Notes: generated by a model not told the origin, from the letters alone. Shown: positions 24,680 to 33,684, counted from the first letter of the stretch. The stretch is DNA of 64,000 nt from Bacillota bacterium (GCA_023415775.1 JAEZJM010000010.1:1-64000), one strand, 5' to 3'. Translations and numbers: made by a program.

Positions 24680-26943
24680 AGCTCGTCGGCAAAGGTGTCC
24701 CCAAGATCGACGGGCTGGCCATCGCCACCGGCAAGCCCCTCTACACCGAAGACCTTGCCCCCGCCAACGCCCTGGTGGTAAAAATTCTCCGCAGCCCCCA
24801 CGCGTCGGCCCGCATAAAGGCCATCGACACCGCCGCCGCCGAAAGCGTCGCGGGCGTGGCGTGCGTCCTCACCCACAAAGACGTTCCCAAGGTGAGGTTC
24901 ACCCTCGCCGGCCAGACCTACCCCGAGCCCTCCCCGTACGACCGGCTCATCCTTGAGGACCTCGTTCGCTACGCCGGCGACGAAGTCGCCATCGTCGCCG
25001 CCGTCGACGAGCGCACCGCCCAAAAGGCGCTGGAGCTGATAAAGGTCGACTACGAAGTGCTGACCCCGGTGCTCGACTTCGAGCAGGCCATCGGCCATCC
25101 CACGGTCGTCCACCCCGAAACCGACCTCCACTGCAACTTCGATATCGGCCACGATCGGCTGCGCAACATCGCCGCCACCCACAAGGTCGAGGTGGGCGAC
25201 GTCGCCGCCGAACTGGCCGCCAGCCATATTGTCGTCGAGGAAACCTACTACACCCAGGCCCAGGCCCAGGCGATGATGGAAACCTACCGGGCCTTCAGCT
25301 ATCTCGACCACGCCGGCCGCCTCGTGGTCGTTAGCTCGACCCAGATACCCTTCCATGTGCGGCGGCACCTCGCCCGAGCCCTTGAGCTGCCCGCCAGCCG
25401 TATAAGGGTGATCAAGCCCCGCATCGGCGGCGGTTTCGGCGGCAAACAGACCGCAGTCGTCGAGATATTCGCGGCCATCGTCACCCTCCGCACCGGCCGG
25501 CCGGCCAAGATCGTCTACGAGCGCAAAGAAACCTTCACCGCCACCAACAGCCGCCACGCCATGCGCTTCAAAGTGCGCCTGGGGGCGAACCGTGACGGCC
25601 TCATCCGCGCCATCGACGTCCAGTGCCTGTCCGACACCGGCGCCTACGGCGAGCACGCCCCCACCGTCTTCTCCGTCGCCGGCGAAAAAAGCCTGCCGCT
25701 CTACAACAAGGCGCGCGCCGTCCGCTACGCCGGCCACGCCGTCTATACCAACAAGCTCCCGGCCGGAGCGATGCGAGGCTACGGCGCCACCCAGGGTTGC
25801 TTCGCCGTCGAATCGGCGGTCAACAAGCTCGCCGACGCCCTCGGCATCGACCCGTGCGAGCTCAGGCGCAAAAACATCATCAGCGCCGGCGAGATCGACA
25901 TCTACCACAACCGCATCCTCGGCAGCTCGTCCCTCGACAGGTGCATCGAGCGCGGCCGCGAGCTCATCGGCTGGCAGGACAAGTACCCCCGCCGCGACCT
26001 CGGCGGCAAGGTGCGGGCCGTCGGTATGGCGGTCACCATGCAGGGCTCGGGTATCGCCGGCATCGACACCGCCTCGGCCGAGGTGCGCCTTAATGACGAC
26101 GGCGACTACACTCTCCTCCTCGGCTCGACCGACATGGGCACAGGCAGCGACACCATACTCGCCCAAATGGCGGCCGAAGTGCTCGAAACGCCCCTGGACA
26201 CCATCATCGTCCACGCCGCCGACACCGACGTATCGCCCTTCGACACCGGCTCCTACGCCTCCAGCACCGCCTATGTCACCGGCATGGCCGTCGTCAAGGC
26301 CGCCGGCGAACTAAAAGGGAAAATAATCGCCGCCGCCGCCGCCATGCTGAACGCCGCGCCAGAAGAGGTAATCTTCGACGGTTTCACCCTCGCCGGTTCC
26401 GCCGGCGCCACCATCACCCTTGCCGAGCTCGCCCAGCGCTCGGTCGTCGGCCCCGACCGCCGGCAGCTGTCCGGCTACGCCAGCCACGGCAGCCCGGTAT
26501 CGCCGCCGCCCTTCGTAGCCGGCTTCGCCGAAGTCGAGATCGACAAGGAGACAGGCAAAGTCGAGCTGCTCGACTACGTCGCGGTCATCGACTGCGGCAC
26601 CGTCATCAACCCCAACCTCGCGCGGATCCAGGCCGAGGGAGGCCTTGTCCAGGGCATCGGCCTCGCCCTCTACGAAGACGTCAGGTATGACGAGCGCGGC
26701 GCCCTGCAGACCAATTCCTTCATGACCTACAAGATACCGAGCCGCAAGGATATCGGCACCGTCCGGGTATTCTTCGAGGAAAGCTACGAACCAACCGGGC
26801 CGTTCGGCGCCAAATCCATCGGCGAGGTCGTCAACAACACGCCGGCGCCGGCCATCGTCCACGCCGTCCGCAACGCCATCGGGGCATGGCTGACCCGCCT
26901 GCCGCTGACCCCGGAAAAAGTATACGCCGCCATGGTGAAATGA
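24676..26943 (+). CDS. xanthine dehydrogenase family molybdopterin-binding subunit
   Basis: 755 residues, catalytic subunit. Starts MKLVGKGVPKIDGLAIATGK from an ATGA overlap. Molybdopterin-site features: RIGGGFGGKQ, MRGYGATQGCF and, near the end, PFGAKSIGEVVNN with the catalytic Glu that activates substrate in this family. Hydroxylates an N-heterocycle; because the operon is under a guanine-class riboswitch and contains a purine permease, a purine (xanthine/hypoxanthine) is the likely substrate. Whether it is of the labile-selenium subtype cannot be read from the protein. Confidence 0.94.
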   Translation: MKLVGKGVPKIDGLAIATGKPLYTEDLAPANALVVKILRSPHASARIKAIDTAAAESVAGVACVLTHKDVPKVRFTLAGQTYPEPSPYDRLILEDLVRYAGDEVAIVAAVDERTAQKALELIKVDYEVLTPVLDFEQAIGHPTVVHPETDLHCNFDIGHDRLRNIAATHKVEVGDVAAELAASHIVVEETYYTQAQAQAMMETYRAFSYLDHAGRLVVVSSTQIPFHVRRHLARALELPASRIRVIKPRIGGGFGGKQTAVVEIFAAIVTLRTGRPAKIVYERKETFTATNSRHAMRFKVRLGANRDGLIRAIDVQCLSDTGAYGEHAPTVFSVAGEKSLPLYNKARAVRYAGHAVYTNKLPAGAMRGYGATQGCFAVESAVNKLADALGIDPCELRRKNIISAGEIDIYHNRILGSSSLDRCIERGRELIGWQDKYPRRDLGGKVRAVGMAVTMQGSGIAGIDTASAEVRLNDDGDYTLLLGSTDMGTGSDTILAQMAAEVLETPLDTIIVHAADTDVSPFDTGSYASSTAYVTGMAVVKAAGELKGKIIAAAAAMLNAAPEEVIFDGFTLAGSAGATITLAELAQRSVVGPDRRQLSGYASHGSPVSPPPFVAGFAEVEIDKETGKVELLDYVAVIDCGTVINPNLARIQAEGGLVQGIGLALYEDVRYDERGALQTNSFMTYKIPSRKDIGTVRVFFEESYEPTGPFGAKSIGEVVNNTPAPAIVHAVRNAIGAWLTRLPLTPEKVYAAMVK

Positions 26944-26964
26944 GCCGAAGGAGAGAAGCAGCAC

Positions 26965-28299
26965 ATGCAAACCGAAAAAATCCATCCCGTCGATGAGATC
27001 CTCCCCAAGGGCAAGCTGTTCGCCTACGGCCTCCAGCACGTCATGGCCATGTACGCCGGCTGCGTCGCCGTGCCCCTCATCATCGCCAACGCCCTGGGGC
27101 TTTCCAAGGACCAGCTCATCTACCTCATCAACGCCGACCTCTTCACCGTCGGCATCGCCACCATCATCCAGTCCTTCGGCTTCCTCAACATGGGGGTCAA
27201 GCTGCCGGTCGTGCAGGGCGTATCCTTCGCGGCCGTCATGCCGATGATCCTCGTCGGCAAGATGCACGGCATCCAGGGCATCTTCGGCTCGATCATCGTC
27301 GCCGGGCTGCTGGCCTACCTCATCAGCCCCTACTTCAGCCGCCTCATCCGCTACTTTCCGCCCGTTGTCACCGGCACCATCATCACCATCATCGGCGTCT
27401 CGCTCCTGCCTGTGGCCGTCCGCTGGGCGGGCGGCGGCGTGCCGGGCGCGCCGGGGTTTGCCAGCGTCCAAAACATCGCCATGGCCTTCACCGTTCTCGC
27501 GCTGACGGTCGGCTACTACCGCTTCCTCAAAGGCTTCTGGAGCAGCATCGCCGTCCTGCTCGGCCTCGTGTCCGGCACCCTCATTGCCTTTCTCCTGGGC
27601 CTGACCGACTTCGCCAAGGTAGGCGCCGCCGCCTGGTTCGGCATCACCACCCCCTTCGCCTTCGGCATGCCGACCTTCGATCTCATGGCCATCCTCACCA
27701 TCTTCCTCGCCATGCTCGTCATCATGACCGAGACCACCGGCGACATGATCGCCGTCGGCGAGATGGTCGGCCGGCCGGTCAAGCAGGAAGACGTCGTGCG
27801 CGGACTCCGGGCCGACGGCTTCGCCACCATGCTCGGCGGCGTCATGAACACCTTCCCCTACTCGGCCTTCGCCCAGAATGTCGGCCTTGTAGGACTCACA
27901 GGCGTCAAAAGCCGCTTCGTCATCGTCGCCGCCGGCGTCATCCTCATGGTTCTCGGCCTCTTCCCCAAAGCCGCCGCCGTCGTCGCCGCCATCCCCACCC
28001 CGGTGCTCGGCGGGGCGGGCATAGCCATGTTCGGTATGGTCGCCGCCAGCGGCATCCGCGTCCTCGGCAGCGTCTCTTTCGCAGGCAACCACAACGCCAT
28101 GATCGTCGCCGTCAGCCTCGGCGTCGGCCTCATCCCCCTGGCCGTCCCTTCCTTCTACCACGGCTTTCCCGCCTGGGCGCAGCTCTTCCTCCACAGCGGC
28201 ATCACCACCGGCAGCATCATCGCCGTCGGCCTCAACTACTGCTTCAACGAGCTTGGCCGCAAAACCGCCGCCCCGGCCGAAAACACCCTCAGCGAATAA
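26965..28299 (+). CDS. NCS2 family xanthine/uracil permease
   Basis: 444 residues, about 14 membrane spans. Signature blocks: GLQHVMAMYAGCVAVPLII near the start, MTETTGDMIAVGEM (helix 8 substrate region) and the motif QNVGLVGLTGVKSRFV. Last gene of the riboswitch-controlled operon, 21 bp after the hydroxylase. Most probably a purine:H+ symporter feeding the molybdenum hydroxylase. Confidence 0.94.
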   Translation: MQTEKIHPVDEILPKGKLFAYGLQHVMAMYAGCVAVPLIIANALGLSKDQLIYLINADLFTVGIATIIQSFGFLNMGVKLPVVQGVSFAAVMPMILVGKMHGIQGIFGSIIVAGLLAYLISPYFSRLIRYFPPVVTGTIITIIGVSLLPVAVRWAGGGVPGAPGFASVQNIAMAFTVLALTVGYYRFLKGFWSSIAVLLGLVSGTLIAFLLGLTDFAKVGAAAWFGITTPFAFGMPTFDLMAILTIFLAMLVIMTETTGDMIAVGEMVGRPVKQEDVVRGLRADGFATMLGGVMNTFPYSAFAQNVGLVGLTGVKSRFVIVAAGVILMVLGLFPKAAAVVAAIPTPVLGGAGIAMFGMVAASGIRVLGSVSFAGNHNAMIVAVSLGVGLIPLAVPSFYHGFPAWAQLFLHSGITTGSIIAVGLNYCFNELGRKTAAPAENTLSE

Positions 28300-28301
28300 C
28301 A

Positions 28302-28334
28302 AAAGCGGCCCGGCTCGACCGGGTCGCCTTTCTT
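28302..28334 (+). terminator. intrinsic terminator of the purine operon
   Basis: GC-rich imperfect stem (GCGGCCCGG / CCGGGTCGC) followed by CTTTCTTT right after the permease stop. Confidence 0.7.
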
Positions 28335-28417
28335 TGCCGTCGTCCAAAAAATGCCGGGCATTGCAGCCCCTTTTTTACAGACACTATGAATAACAACCGT
28401 AAAAGGGGGCTTTCGTT

Positions 28418-28981
28418 GTGAAGCATAACGCCGGTAGACACAAAGGTTACCGTCACAGAAGCCTGAAGAATAAATACCGGCGCATCGCCGCCGCCGTCGC
28501 CGGAGCCTTCGTCCTGTCCGCGGCCGGCCTGCCGGGTGTTCCGCCCGCCGTCGCCCACGCCGCGCCCCCCGATCCCAAGCCGGCGGCCGCCACCCCCGGC
28601 GCCGAGCTCCAGGCTTCCGAGCACGCCAAAAATATCCGCGGCGAAGCGCCCGAAAACTTCCAGAAAGAAATCAAAATGGTCGCTACCGCCTACGCCCCCG
28701 GCGCGCACGACAACGGCCAGTGGGGCAACAAGACCCACCTTGGCACCCAGGTCCGTCCCGGCGTAATAGCCGTCGATCCCAAGGTCATCCCGCTCGGTTC
28801 CAAGGTCTTTATCCAGTACCCCGACGGCCACGGCGAATACGCAGTCGCCGAAGACACCGGCGGCGCCATCAAGGGCAACCGCATCGACATCGCCAAATGG
28901 TCGGTTCCGGAGGCCGAGCAGTTCGGCATGAAAACAGTAAAAGTCTTCGTCGTCAGCACCCCGAAAGACAAAGGTATCTGA
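28418..28981 (+). CDS. secreted 3D-domain protein (putative lytic transglycosylase-like)
   Basis: 187 residues. Basic N-terminus, hydrophobic segment about 23-48 ending AVAHAAPP (signal peptide), a Pro/Ala-rich linker, then a 3D domain with its three conserved aspartates: VIAVDPKVIPLGSKV, AEDTGG and NRIDI. TAYAPG marks the domain start. The domain is the catalytic part of MltA/YocH/Rpf-like wall enzymes. GTG start with AAGGGGG. Likely acts on peptidoglycan during growth or germination. Confidence 0.88.
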   Translation: MKHNAGRHKGYRHRSLKNKYRRIAAAVAGAFVLSAAGLPGVPPAVAHAAPPDPKPAAATPGAELQASEHAKNIRGEAPENFQKEIKMVATAYAPGAHDNGQWGNKTHLGTQVRPGVIAVDPKVIPLGSKVFIQYPDGHGEYAVAEDTGGAIKGNRIDIAKWSVPEAEQFGMKTVKVFVVSTPKDKGI

Positions 28982-28995
28982 AGCGGACGCATAAG

Positions 28996-29022
28996 AAAAG
29001 CAGGCGCGCCTGCTTTTTTTTT
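28996..29022 (+). terminator. intrinsic terminator of the 3D-domain gene
   Basis: AAAAGCAGGCGCGCCTGCTT palindrome with a long T-run. Confidence 0.92.
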
Positions 29023-29054
29023 GAAGGTCCGATAACTTCCGGGGAGAATAGATA

Positions 29055-29642
29055 ATGGCAAGAAAAGAACGCAGGCGGGGGGTAACAATGGAGACACTGG
29101 CCAAACTGGAAAACCTCGCGGCCTGGTTGGCCGCAAAAGCGTCAACTGTCGCCGGCGGCGCGGTAATCGCCGTCCTCGCCATCATCGTCGCCGATCATTA
29201 CCTGGGCTTTGCCCAGGGCCTGGCGCCCCGCTGGCTGCGTGGGCTCGGCAAAGGGCTCGGCGAGGCGGCAGGCTCCCTCACCTTTATCGCCGTCGCCTAC
29301 TACCTCGGGCGCGAAGCCGCCACCGCCGCCCTCAAACGCGGCGCTATCCCGCAGGCGGTCGTCCCGGCGCTCCGCTTAGCCCTCCGCCTGCTCCGCCTCA
29401 CCCATCCCCTTGCCGGAGCGGCCGTCTTCGCCGCCGCCGCCCTCCACGGCTATCTGCTGTGGGGCGGCCGGTTGCCGGCGAGCGAAATCTCCGGCCTCGC
29501 GGCGCTGCTCCTGCTCATTATCCTCTTCGCCACCGGCCTGTCGCTTGCCGGCAGCCGGGGCGTCGGTCTCAGGGCGGGTCACCGCCTCGCAGGGCTGGCC
29601 TTCCTCCTGCTCTTCGCCCTCCACAAGCTGATCGCTGATTGA
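29055..29642 (+). CDS. four-helix membrane protein with paired histidines, possible b-type haem protein
   Basis: 195 residues. A first helix at about 32-52 is followed by helices at about 78-95, 112-140, 150-168 and 172-192. Histidines are placed as LTHPLAG and AAALHGYLLW in one helix pair and RAGHRLAG plus ALHKLI in the last helix, a pattern resembling cytochrome b561/ferric-reductase-like membrane domains. I infer haem binding from this spacing only. Start at 29055 (GGGGAG) or 29088 (GGGGGG); both have ribosome sites. Confidence 0.6.
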   Translation: MARKERRRGVTMETLAKLENLAAWLAAKASTVAGGAVIAVLAIIVADHYLGFAQGLAPRWLRGLGKGLGEAAGSLTFIAVAYYLGREAATAALKRGAIPQAVVPALRLALRLLRLTHPLAGAAVFAAAALHGYLLWGGRLPASEISGLAALLLLIILFATGLSLAGSRGVGLRAGHRLAGLAFLLLFALHKLIAD

Positions 29643-29643
29643 A

Positions 29644-29898
29644 CTACTCCGCGCCGCCGCCGCGCTCCAACTCGGCCTGGCCGTTCACCAGCAGCTCCTC
29701 CAGGTGGCTGACCGGCATCTGACCGTAGCGGCCCTGCTCGTCGATATACTTCACCACCCTGCTGTTGACCGCGTGGATGGTCCACGCCAGCCGCGCGCCT
29801 CCCGCCGTGACGATAATCCTGTCGCCGCTCGCATACTCCATGCCCAACACCTCGTGCAAATTAATCGCTACCATCCCATTTATACGCCTGGCCGCCAA
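29644..29898 (-). CDS. small conserved-looking protein (unknown)
   Basis: 84 residues from a TTG codon, or 76 from the ATG at 29874 (MVAINLHEVLGMEYASGDRI); neither has an ideal ribosome site. Beta-rich pattern with GDRIIVTAGGARLAWTIHAV and an acidic C-terminus; soluble, no cysteines. Convergent with the membrane protein gene, 1 bp between stops. Not recognised. Confidence 0.5.
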   Translation of the reverse strand: MAARRINGMVAINLHEVLGMEYASGDRIIVTAGGARLAWTIHAVNSRVVKYIDEQGRYGQMPVSHLEELLVNGQAELERGGGAE

Positions 29899-29923
29899 AT
29901 CCTCCGCCGCCGCGAAAAAAACA

Positions 29924-29949
29924 AAAGCCCCGCATTTCTGCGAGGCTTT
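29924..29949 (-). terminator. intrinsic terminator of the tRNA pair
   Basis: GC-rich stem (one mismatch) with a T-run on the minus strand, 10 bp past tRNA-Lys. Confidence 0.75.
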
Positions 29950-29958
29950 GAACCCAAC

Positions 29959-30034
<76 letters not shown>

Positions 30035-30038
30035 ATAA

Positions 30039-30115
30039 TGGCTGGGGAGGAAGGATTTGAACCCTCGAATGTCGGAGTCAGAGTCCGATGCCTTAACCAG
30101 CTTGGCGACTCCCCA
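30039..30115 (-). tRNA. tRNA-Gln (anticodon CTG)
   Basis: 77 nt on the minus strand. Acceptor TGGGGAG/CTCCCCA, anticodon loop CTCTGAC, T-arm with GGTTCAAATCC, encoded CCA. Four bases upstream of tRNA-Lys in the same transcript. Confidence 0.96.
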
Positions 30116-30227
30116 ACAGTTATATAGTTTATATTGTCGTGCAGAGAATATTCTAAACGAGTGCGGCCGATTTGTCAACCACCGCGAGCGGGAGACAACG
30201 CCAGCGGGCGGTACGATGGCGGACCAC

Positions 30228-30253
30228 GCCCGCTATCCTGGGGGATAGCGGGC
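30228..30253. terminator. strong hairpin, possible terminator
   Basis: GCCCGCTATCC-TGGG-GGATAGCGGGC, 11-bp perfect stem without a T-run, 52 bp past the stop of the minus-strand gene at 30305; possibly that gene's transcript end. Confidence 0.45.
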
Positions 30254-30304
30254 AAATTCGGCCCAAAACGGGGCTGCGCTTTTCATTATGGTCCGGCGAG
30301 CTGG

Positions 30305-30568
30305 TTAGCCCAGCAGCCACAGCATGAGGATCACGCACACGAGGATGAGGATTGCGGGGTAGAACAGCCAGAGGAACAGCAGCAGGATGACCGGGACGGC
30401 ATACAGCCATACGCTCCCGCCCGGCAGACATGACGCAATATCCGGCAGCCTGGCGGCCCCGGTTCCCGCGTCGCCATCCCCGTCAGCCCCCGATGGCGCG
30501 CCGCCGGCCGTCTCCAGGCCGGGGCCGGCCGTCTCCATGCCCATTTCGACAACGGTGGCTTCTTCCAA
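30305..30568 (-). CDS. small C-tail-anchored membrane protein (unknown)
   Basis: 87 residues from a TTG codon preceded by GGGGGAAG. A Gly/Ala/Glu-rich soluble half (VVEMGMETAGPGLETAGG) is followed by a very hydrophobic C-terminal hairpin (VWLYAVPVILLLFLWLF, then AILILVCVILMLWLLG). Not recognised. A longer upstream reading frame exists but reaches into the leader of the divergent zinc-ribbon gene. Confidence 0.5.
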   Translation of the reverse strand: MEEATVVEMGMETAGPGLETAGGAPSGADGDGDAGTGAARLPDIASCLPGGSVWLYAVPVILLLFLWLFYPAILILVCVILMLWLLG

Positions 30569-30773
30569 TAATCTTCCCCCTTTCCATAATACTGCCGCCT
30601 GTTTTATGTTATTCGCCTCCTGCCGATAACGCCACCGGTCTCGCGCCTGTGGGCGAGTCCCAGCCAGGAGGGGTGTTTTCCCGCCGTGGCAGGATTTGCC
30701 GCTCCGGCATGGAATGTTGGAAGAGGAGAAACGCAATAATAAGGGAGCGACCGACAAGCAGGAGGACAAGGCG

Positions 30774-31184
30774 ATGAAAATATGCCCGAGTTGCGGCGCC
30801 GAACTGACGGACGGCGCCAATTTCTGCGCTAATTGCGGCGCCCCCCAGGCAGCCCCGCAGGAGACGGCCCCGGCGCCGGCCGGGGAGCGCTGGGAGATGT
30901 GCGAGATCGTGGCGGCGGCGGCGGGGGAGAAGTGGAGCCCCGTATTTCCCAGCGACTATATCCAGTTCAAGGCTCAGACCGGGGGGCCTGAGGACGGGGA
31001 CACCGTCCTCGAATCGGCCCAGGTCAAGGCAGGTTTGAGCGACTACTACCAGGCGAACAAGCAGAACAAGCGCCACGTCAAAGCGGTGGAGGAACTGACG
31101 GCCGCGCTGACCGCCGCCGGCTGGGAACGGTCCGGCAAGGGCCAGGCGTGGTTTAGCCTGCGGTTCCGCCGCCGGCTGGGCTGA
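30774..31184 (+). CDS. zinc-ribbon protein of unknown function
   Basis: 136 residues. N-terminal zinc ribbon CPSCGAELTDGANFCANCG (two CxxC knuckles), a short Pro/Ala linker and an alpha/beta domain from about 40 (MCEIVAAAAGEKWSPVFPSD), a region with a conserved look ending in KGQAWFSLRFRRRLG. ATG with GGAGG 10 bases upstream. The SGNH hydrolase gene starts 2 bp after its stop, so probably one operon. Confidence 0.75.
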   Translation: MKICPSCGAELTDGANFCANCGAPQAAPQETAPAPAGERWEMCEIVAAAAGEKWSPVFPSDYIQFKAQTGGPEDGDTVLESAQVKAGLSDYYQANKQNKRHVKAVEELTAALTAAGWERSGKGQAWFSLRFRRRLG

Positions 31185-31186
31185 GC

Positions 31187-31741
31187 ATGGGCACAACGAC
31201 AATCGTCGCCATCGGCGATTCGCTGACATATGGCTACCCATACCCGCCCGAATACTCCTGGGTCCGGATCGCCGGCGAACGCCTCGGGGTACGGATGGTC
31301 AACAAAGGGGTATGCGGCGAGACGACTGGAGATATGCGCCGGCGGTTCGCCGTCGACGTCGCCGCCCTCCGACCGGACTACGCAATCGTCAGCGGCGGCT
31401 CCAACGACGCCTTTCTGGGCCTGACGGCGGCCGAAGTTGCCGACAATATTGCCGCCATGGCCGCCGCGGCCCGGACGGACGGCATTAAACCGCTCATCGG
31501 CCTGCCGCCGCCGGTAGACTACCCGGAAGAAACCCTGTTGGCCGAATACCGTCGCCTGCTGAAAATCTTCGCCGCCGAAAACGCCCTGCCGGTGCTCGAC
31601 TTCCACGCCGCTCTCGTCGATAAGGCTTCAGGCAGTCTGCGGTACGGCCTGCACACCGACGGCGTCCACCCCAATGAGGACGGTTACGCGCTCATGGCCG
31701 CCGCCGCCGTCGCCGCCCTCAAAAAAATCCTGTCACCCTGA
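31187..31741 (+). CDS. SGNH/GDSL-family hydrolase (esterase/lipase-like)
   Basis: 184 residues, single-domain SGNH fold. Block I GDSLTYG with the nucleophile Ser (about 11), block II Gly (KGVCGETTGDM), block III GGSND with the oxyanion Asn (about 70), block V DGVHPNEDGY with catalytic Asp and His. No signal peptide. Resembles TesA/arylesterase-type enzymes acting on acyl or acetyl esters; the exact substrate is not predictable. Confidence 0.93.
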   Translation: MGTTTIVAIGDSLTYGYPYPPEYSWVRIAGERLGVRMVNKGVCGETTGDMRRRFAVDVAALRPDYAIVSGGSNDAFLGLTAAEVADNIAAMAAAARTDGIKPLIGLPPPVDYPEETLLAEYRRLLKIFAAENALPVLDFHAALVDKASGSLRYGLHTDGVHPNEDGYALMAAAAVAALKKILSP

Positions 31742-31746
31742 CGCCA

Positions 31747-31767
31747 AAACCCGGGCTTGCCCGGGTT
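31747..31767 (+). terminator. intrinsic terminator after the SGNH gene
   Basis: AAACCCGGGC-TTG-CCCGGGTT followed by a T-rich stretch. Confidence 0.75.
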
Positions 31768-31887
31768 CGGTTATTTATAATCGTTATTTTGCAGAAAGTT
31801 AGTTCGTGCCAGCAGGGAATTTACAAAATTTGGCGAATAAAGGATGTGCAAATTGTAAAATTATGGAGAAAGTGTAGTGTTGGCTGT

Positions 31888-32814
31888 ATGAAAGGTCAGA
31901 TCCCGTACTGTGAGGACCGCCCCGGTACGCAGGCGGCTGCTCTGCGGGAGAGCGAAGAACGGTTTCGGCTGGTATTCGAAAACGCCCCCATCGGCATGGT
32001 CATCGCCGACCTGAAAGGCCGTTTCATGAGGGTCAATCAGGCGATGGCCGACATCCTGGGCTATTCGGCCGACCAACTAGCGTCAATGGATTTCGCCAGC
32101 ATCACCCACCCCGAGGATCTCACCAAAGACATGTTCATGGTGGGCGAACTGCTGCATGGCAAAAAGCCGCGCTTCGTCATGGAAAAGCGTTACCAGCGCA
32201 GGGACGGCGAGATAATCAACGTCACCCTCCACGTTTCCCTCGTCCGCGACGCCAGGCGGCGGCCGCGGTACTTCATCGCCCAGATCGTCGACATAACAGA
32301 ACGCAAACGGTACGAGCAGACGATAAAGCACCTCGCCTACCACGATCCCCTCACCGGCCTGCCCAACAGGGTTTTGCTGCGGGACAAGCTCGCCGTCGCC
32401 CTCGTCCAGGCGCGGAGCAACAAAGACATGCTGGCCGTGATCTTCCTTGACCTCGACCGCTTCAAAATCATCAACGACACCCTCGGCCACTACATCGGCG
32501 ACCAGGCCCTCCGACTCATCGCCGAACGGCTGGGGGGCGCGGTGCGCGGCAGCGACATCGTCGCCCGGCTCGGCGGCGACGAATTCACCGTTCTCCTGCC
32601 CGGCATCGGCGACGAACACGACGTTTTCACCGTTCTGCGCAAACTGATGGAAGCCGTCCAGCAGCCGATGCGGCTCGAAGACCGGGAATTCTCCGTAAGC
32701 GCCAGCGTAGGCCTCGCTCTCTTCCCCCGCGACGGACAAGACAGCGAGGAACTGCTGCAGGTGGCGGATAAGGCGATGTATGGGGCCAAGAAACGCAAAG
32801 GGATTGAATCCTGA
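31888..32814 (+). CDS. PAS-GGDEF diguanylate cyclase
   Basis: 308 residues from the ATG giving MKGQIPYCE; no strong ribosome site is seen, and upstream TTG codons would lengthen it. One PAS domain (about 20-140, ENAPIGMVIADLKGRFMRVN) and a GGDEF domain (about 150-305) with active site RLGGDEF and an RGSD I-site five residues before it, so it should make cyclic di-GMP and be product-inhibited. Cytoplasmic; no membrane helix. Confidence 0.93.
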   Translation: MKGQIPYCEDRPGTQAAALRESEERFRLVFENAPIGMVIADLKGRFMRVNQAMADILGYSADQLASMDFASITHPEDLTKDMFMVGELLHGKKPRFVMEKRYQRRDGEIINVTLHVSLVRDARRRPRYFIAQIVDITERKRYEQTIKHLAYHDPLTGLPNRVLLRDKLAVALVQARSNKDMLAVIFLDLDRFKIINDTLGHYIGDQALRLIAERLGGAVRGSDIVARLGGDEFTVLLPGIGDEHDVFTVLRKLMEAVQQPMRLEDREFSVSASVGLALFPRDGQDSEELLQVADKAMYGAKKRKGIES

Positions 32815-32835
32815 TACAATGGGAGCCGTTGATAG

Positions 32836-33063
32836 CACCCCATTTGCGTTGTACCCGCAAGGGGTAGGCCGCCCCTCTAACCGCTGAAGCGCTAAGAGGG
32901 GGCGCTCTTGGCGTTGCGGGCGCTTGCTAGCGTACGTTCGAGTACGCGGCCGGGCGCAGGCGCCATCCATGGCGCGCCCGCCACTAGGCCCATCCGGGGC
33001 CGTCGTCGCTGCGCGTCCTCACACCGCCTAGCATCTGGGTACTCTGAACGGCCCCGGCAATTA
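32836..33063. repeat. dispersed repeat, composite copy R3
   Basis: Longest copy (about 228 bp). The outer parts match the family: CACCCCATTTGCG at the left, AGCGTACGTTCGAGTACGC in the middle, GCATCTGGGTACTCTGAACG at the right. It also carries an inner module ACCCGCAAGGGG-T-AGGCCGC followed by a hairpin CCCCTCT...CGCTGAAGCG...AGAGGGG, and a GGCGCC-rich insertion near 32960-32990. Begins 22 bp after the PAS-GGDEF stop. Confidence 0.75.
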
Positions 33064-33098
33064 ACGGAAGAAAGAACGGCTCTAACAGACGCAAATAA

Positions 33099-33127
33099 AA
33101 AAAGGGCGCTCGCGCGAGCGCCCTTTT
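33099..33127. terminator. intrinsic terminator (near-perfect palindrome)
   Basis: AAAAGGGCGCTCG-CG-CGAGCGCCC followed by TTTTT; symmetrical and able to work on either strand. The next ~218 bp (33128-33345), up to the cupin gene stop, hold no gene or repeat that I can see. Confidence 0.88.
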
Positions 33128-33345
33128 TGGGCCTTTTACCGTCCTGCCCGGGACCATCTATGGCAGCCTTCCTTACAATGGGTAACCGGACGGAGCAACA
33201 TCCAGACCATCGACGCAACCCCCTTTTCGTTAACCTATTATATACTATTTTAGAAACCGCTCAGGAATTCCTCCCGGATGGAAGACGGAATGTTGCGAAT
33301 TTTATCCGAACCCTTGACAGTGCGCGCCTGTCTGCCTGCGTCCGG

Positions 33346-33684
33346 CTACTGTTTGACAAGAATCAACAGCATCTTGAAGTTCTCCGTGGCCTCCAGCCCG
33401 TGGGGGATATCGGCCGGCATCACCACCGTCTGTCCGGCGGCGGCGGCAAGCTTCTCCCCGCCGATCGTGATCTCCGCCTGGCCGTCGATGATGTACACCA
33501 TCGCGTCGCCTGGCGCCGAGTGCGTGCTAACCCCCTCGCCCTTCGCAAATGCGAATAGCGTCATACTCAGCGCCTCGTTCTGGACCAGCGTCAGGCTCAC
33601 CACCCGTCCCGGCTGGTAATCCACCAATCCCGCGAGATCGAGCGCCTTGCCGAAATCGATATTCTTGATAAACTTTCTGCTCAT
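33346..33684 (-). CDS. single-domain cupin protein
   Basis: 112 residues. ATG (MSRKFIKNIDFGKALDL) with AGGAGG 10 bases upstream; a longer frame would add 20 unlikely residues. Cupin motif 1 HSAPGDAMVYIIDGQAEI and motif 2 MPADIPHGLEA give a metal site with fewer His than usual. Typical of small sensor/isomerase-like cupins. A TATAAT lies about 40 bp upstream. Confidence 0.9.
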   Translation of the reverse strand: MSRKFIKNIDFGKALDLAGLVDYQPGRVVSLTLVQNEALSMTLFAFAKGEGVSTHSAPGDAMVYIIDGQAEITIGGEKLAAAAGQTVVMPADIPHGLEATENFKMLLILVKQ

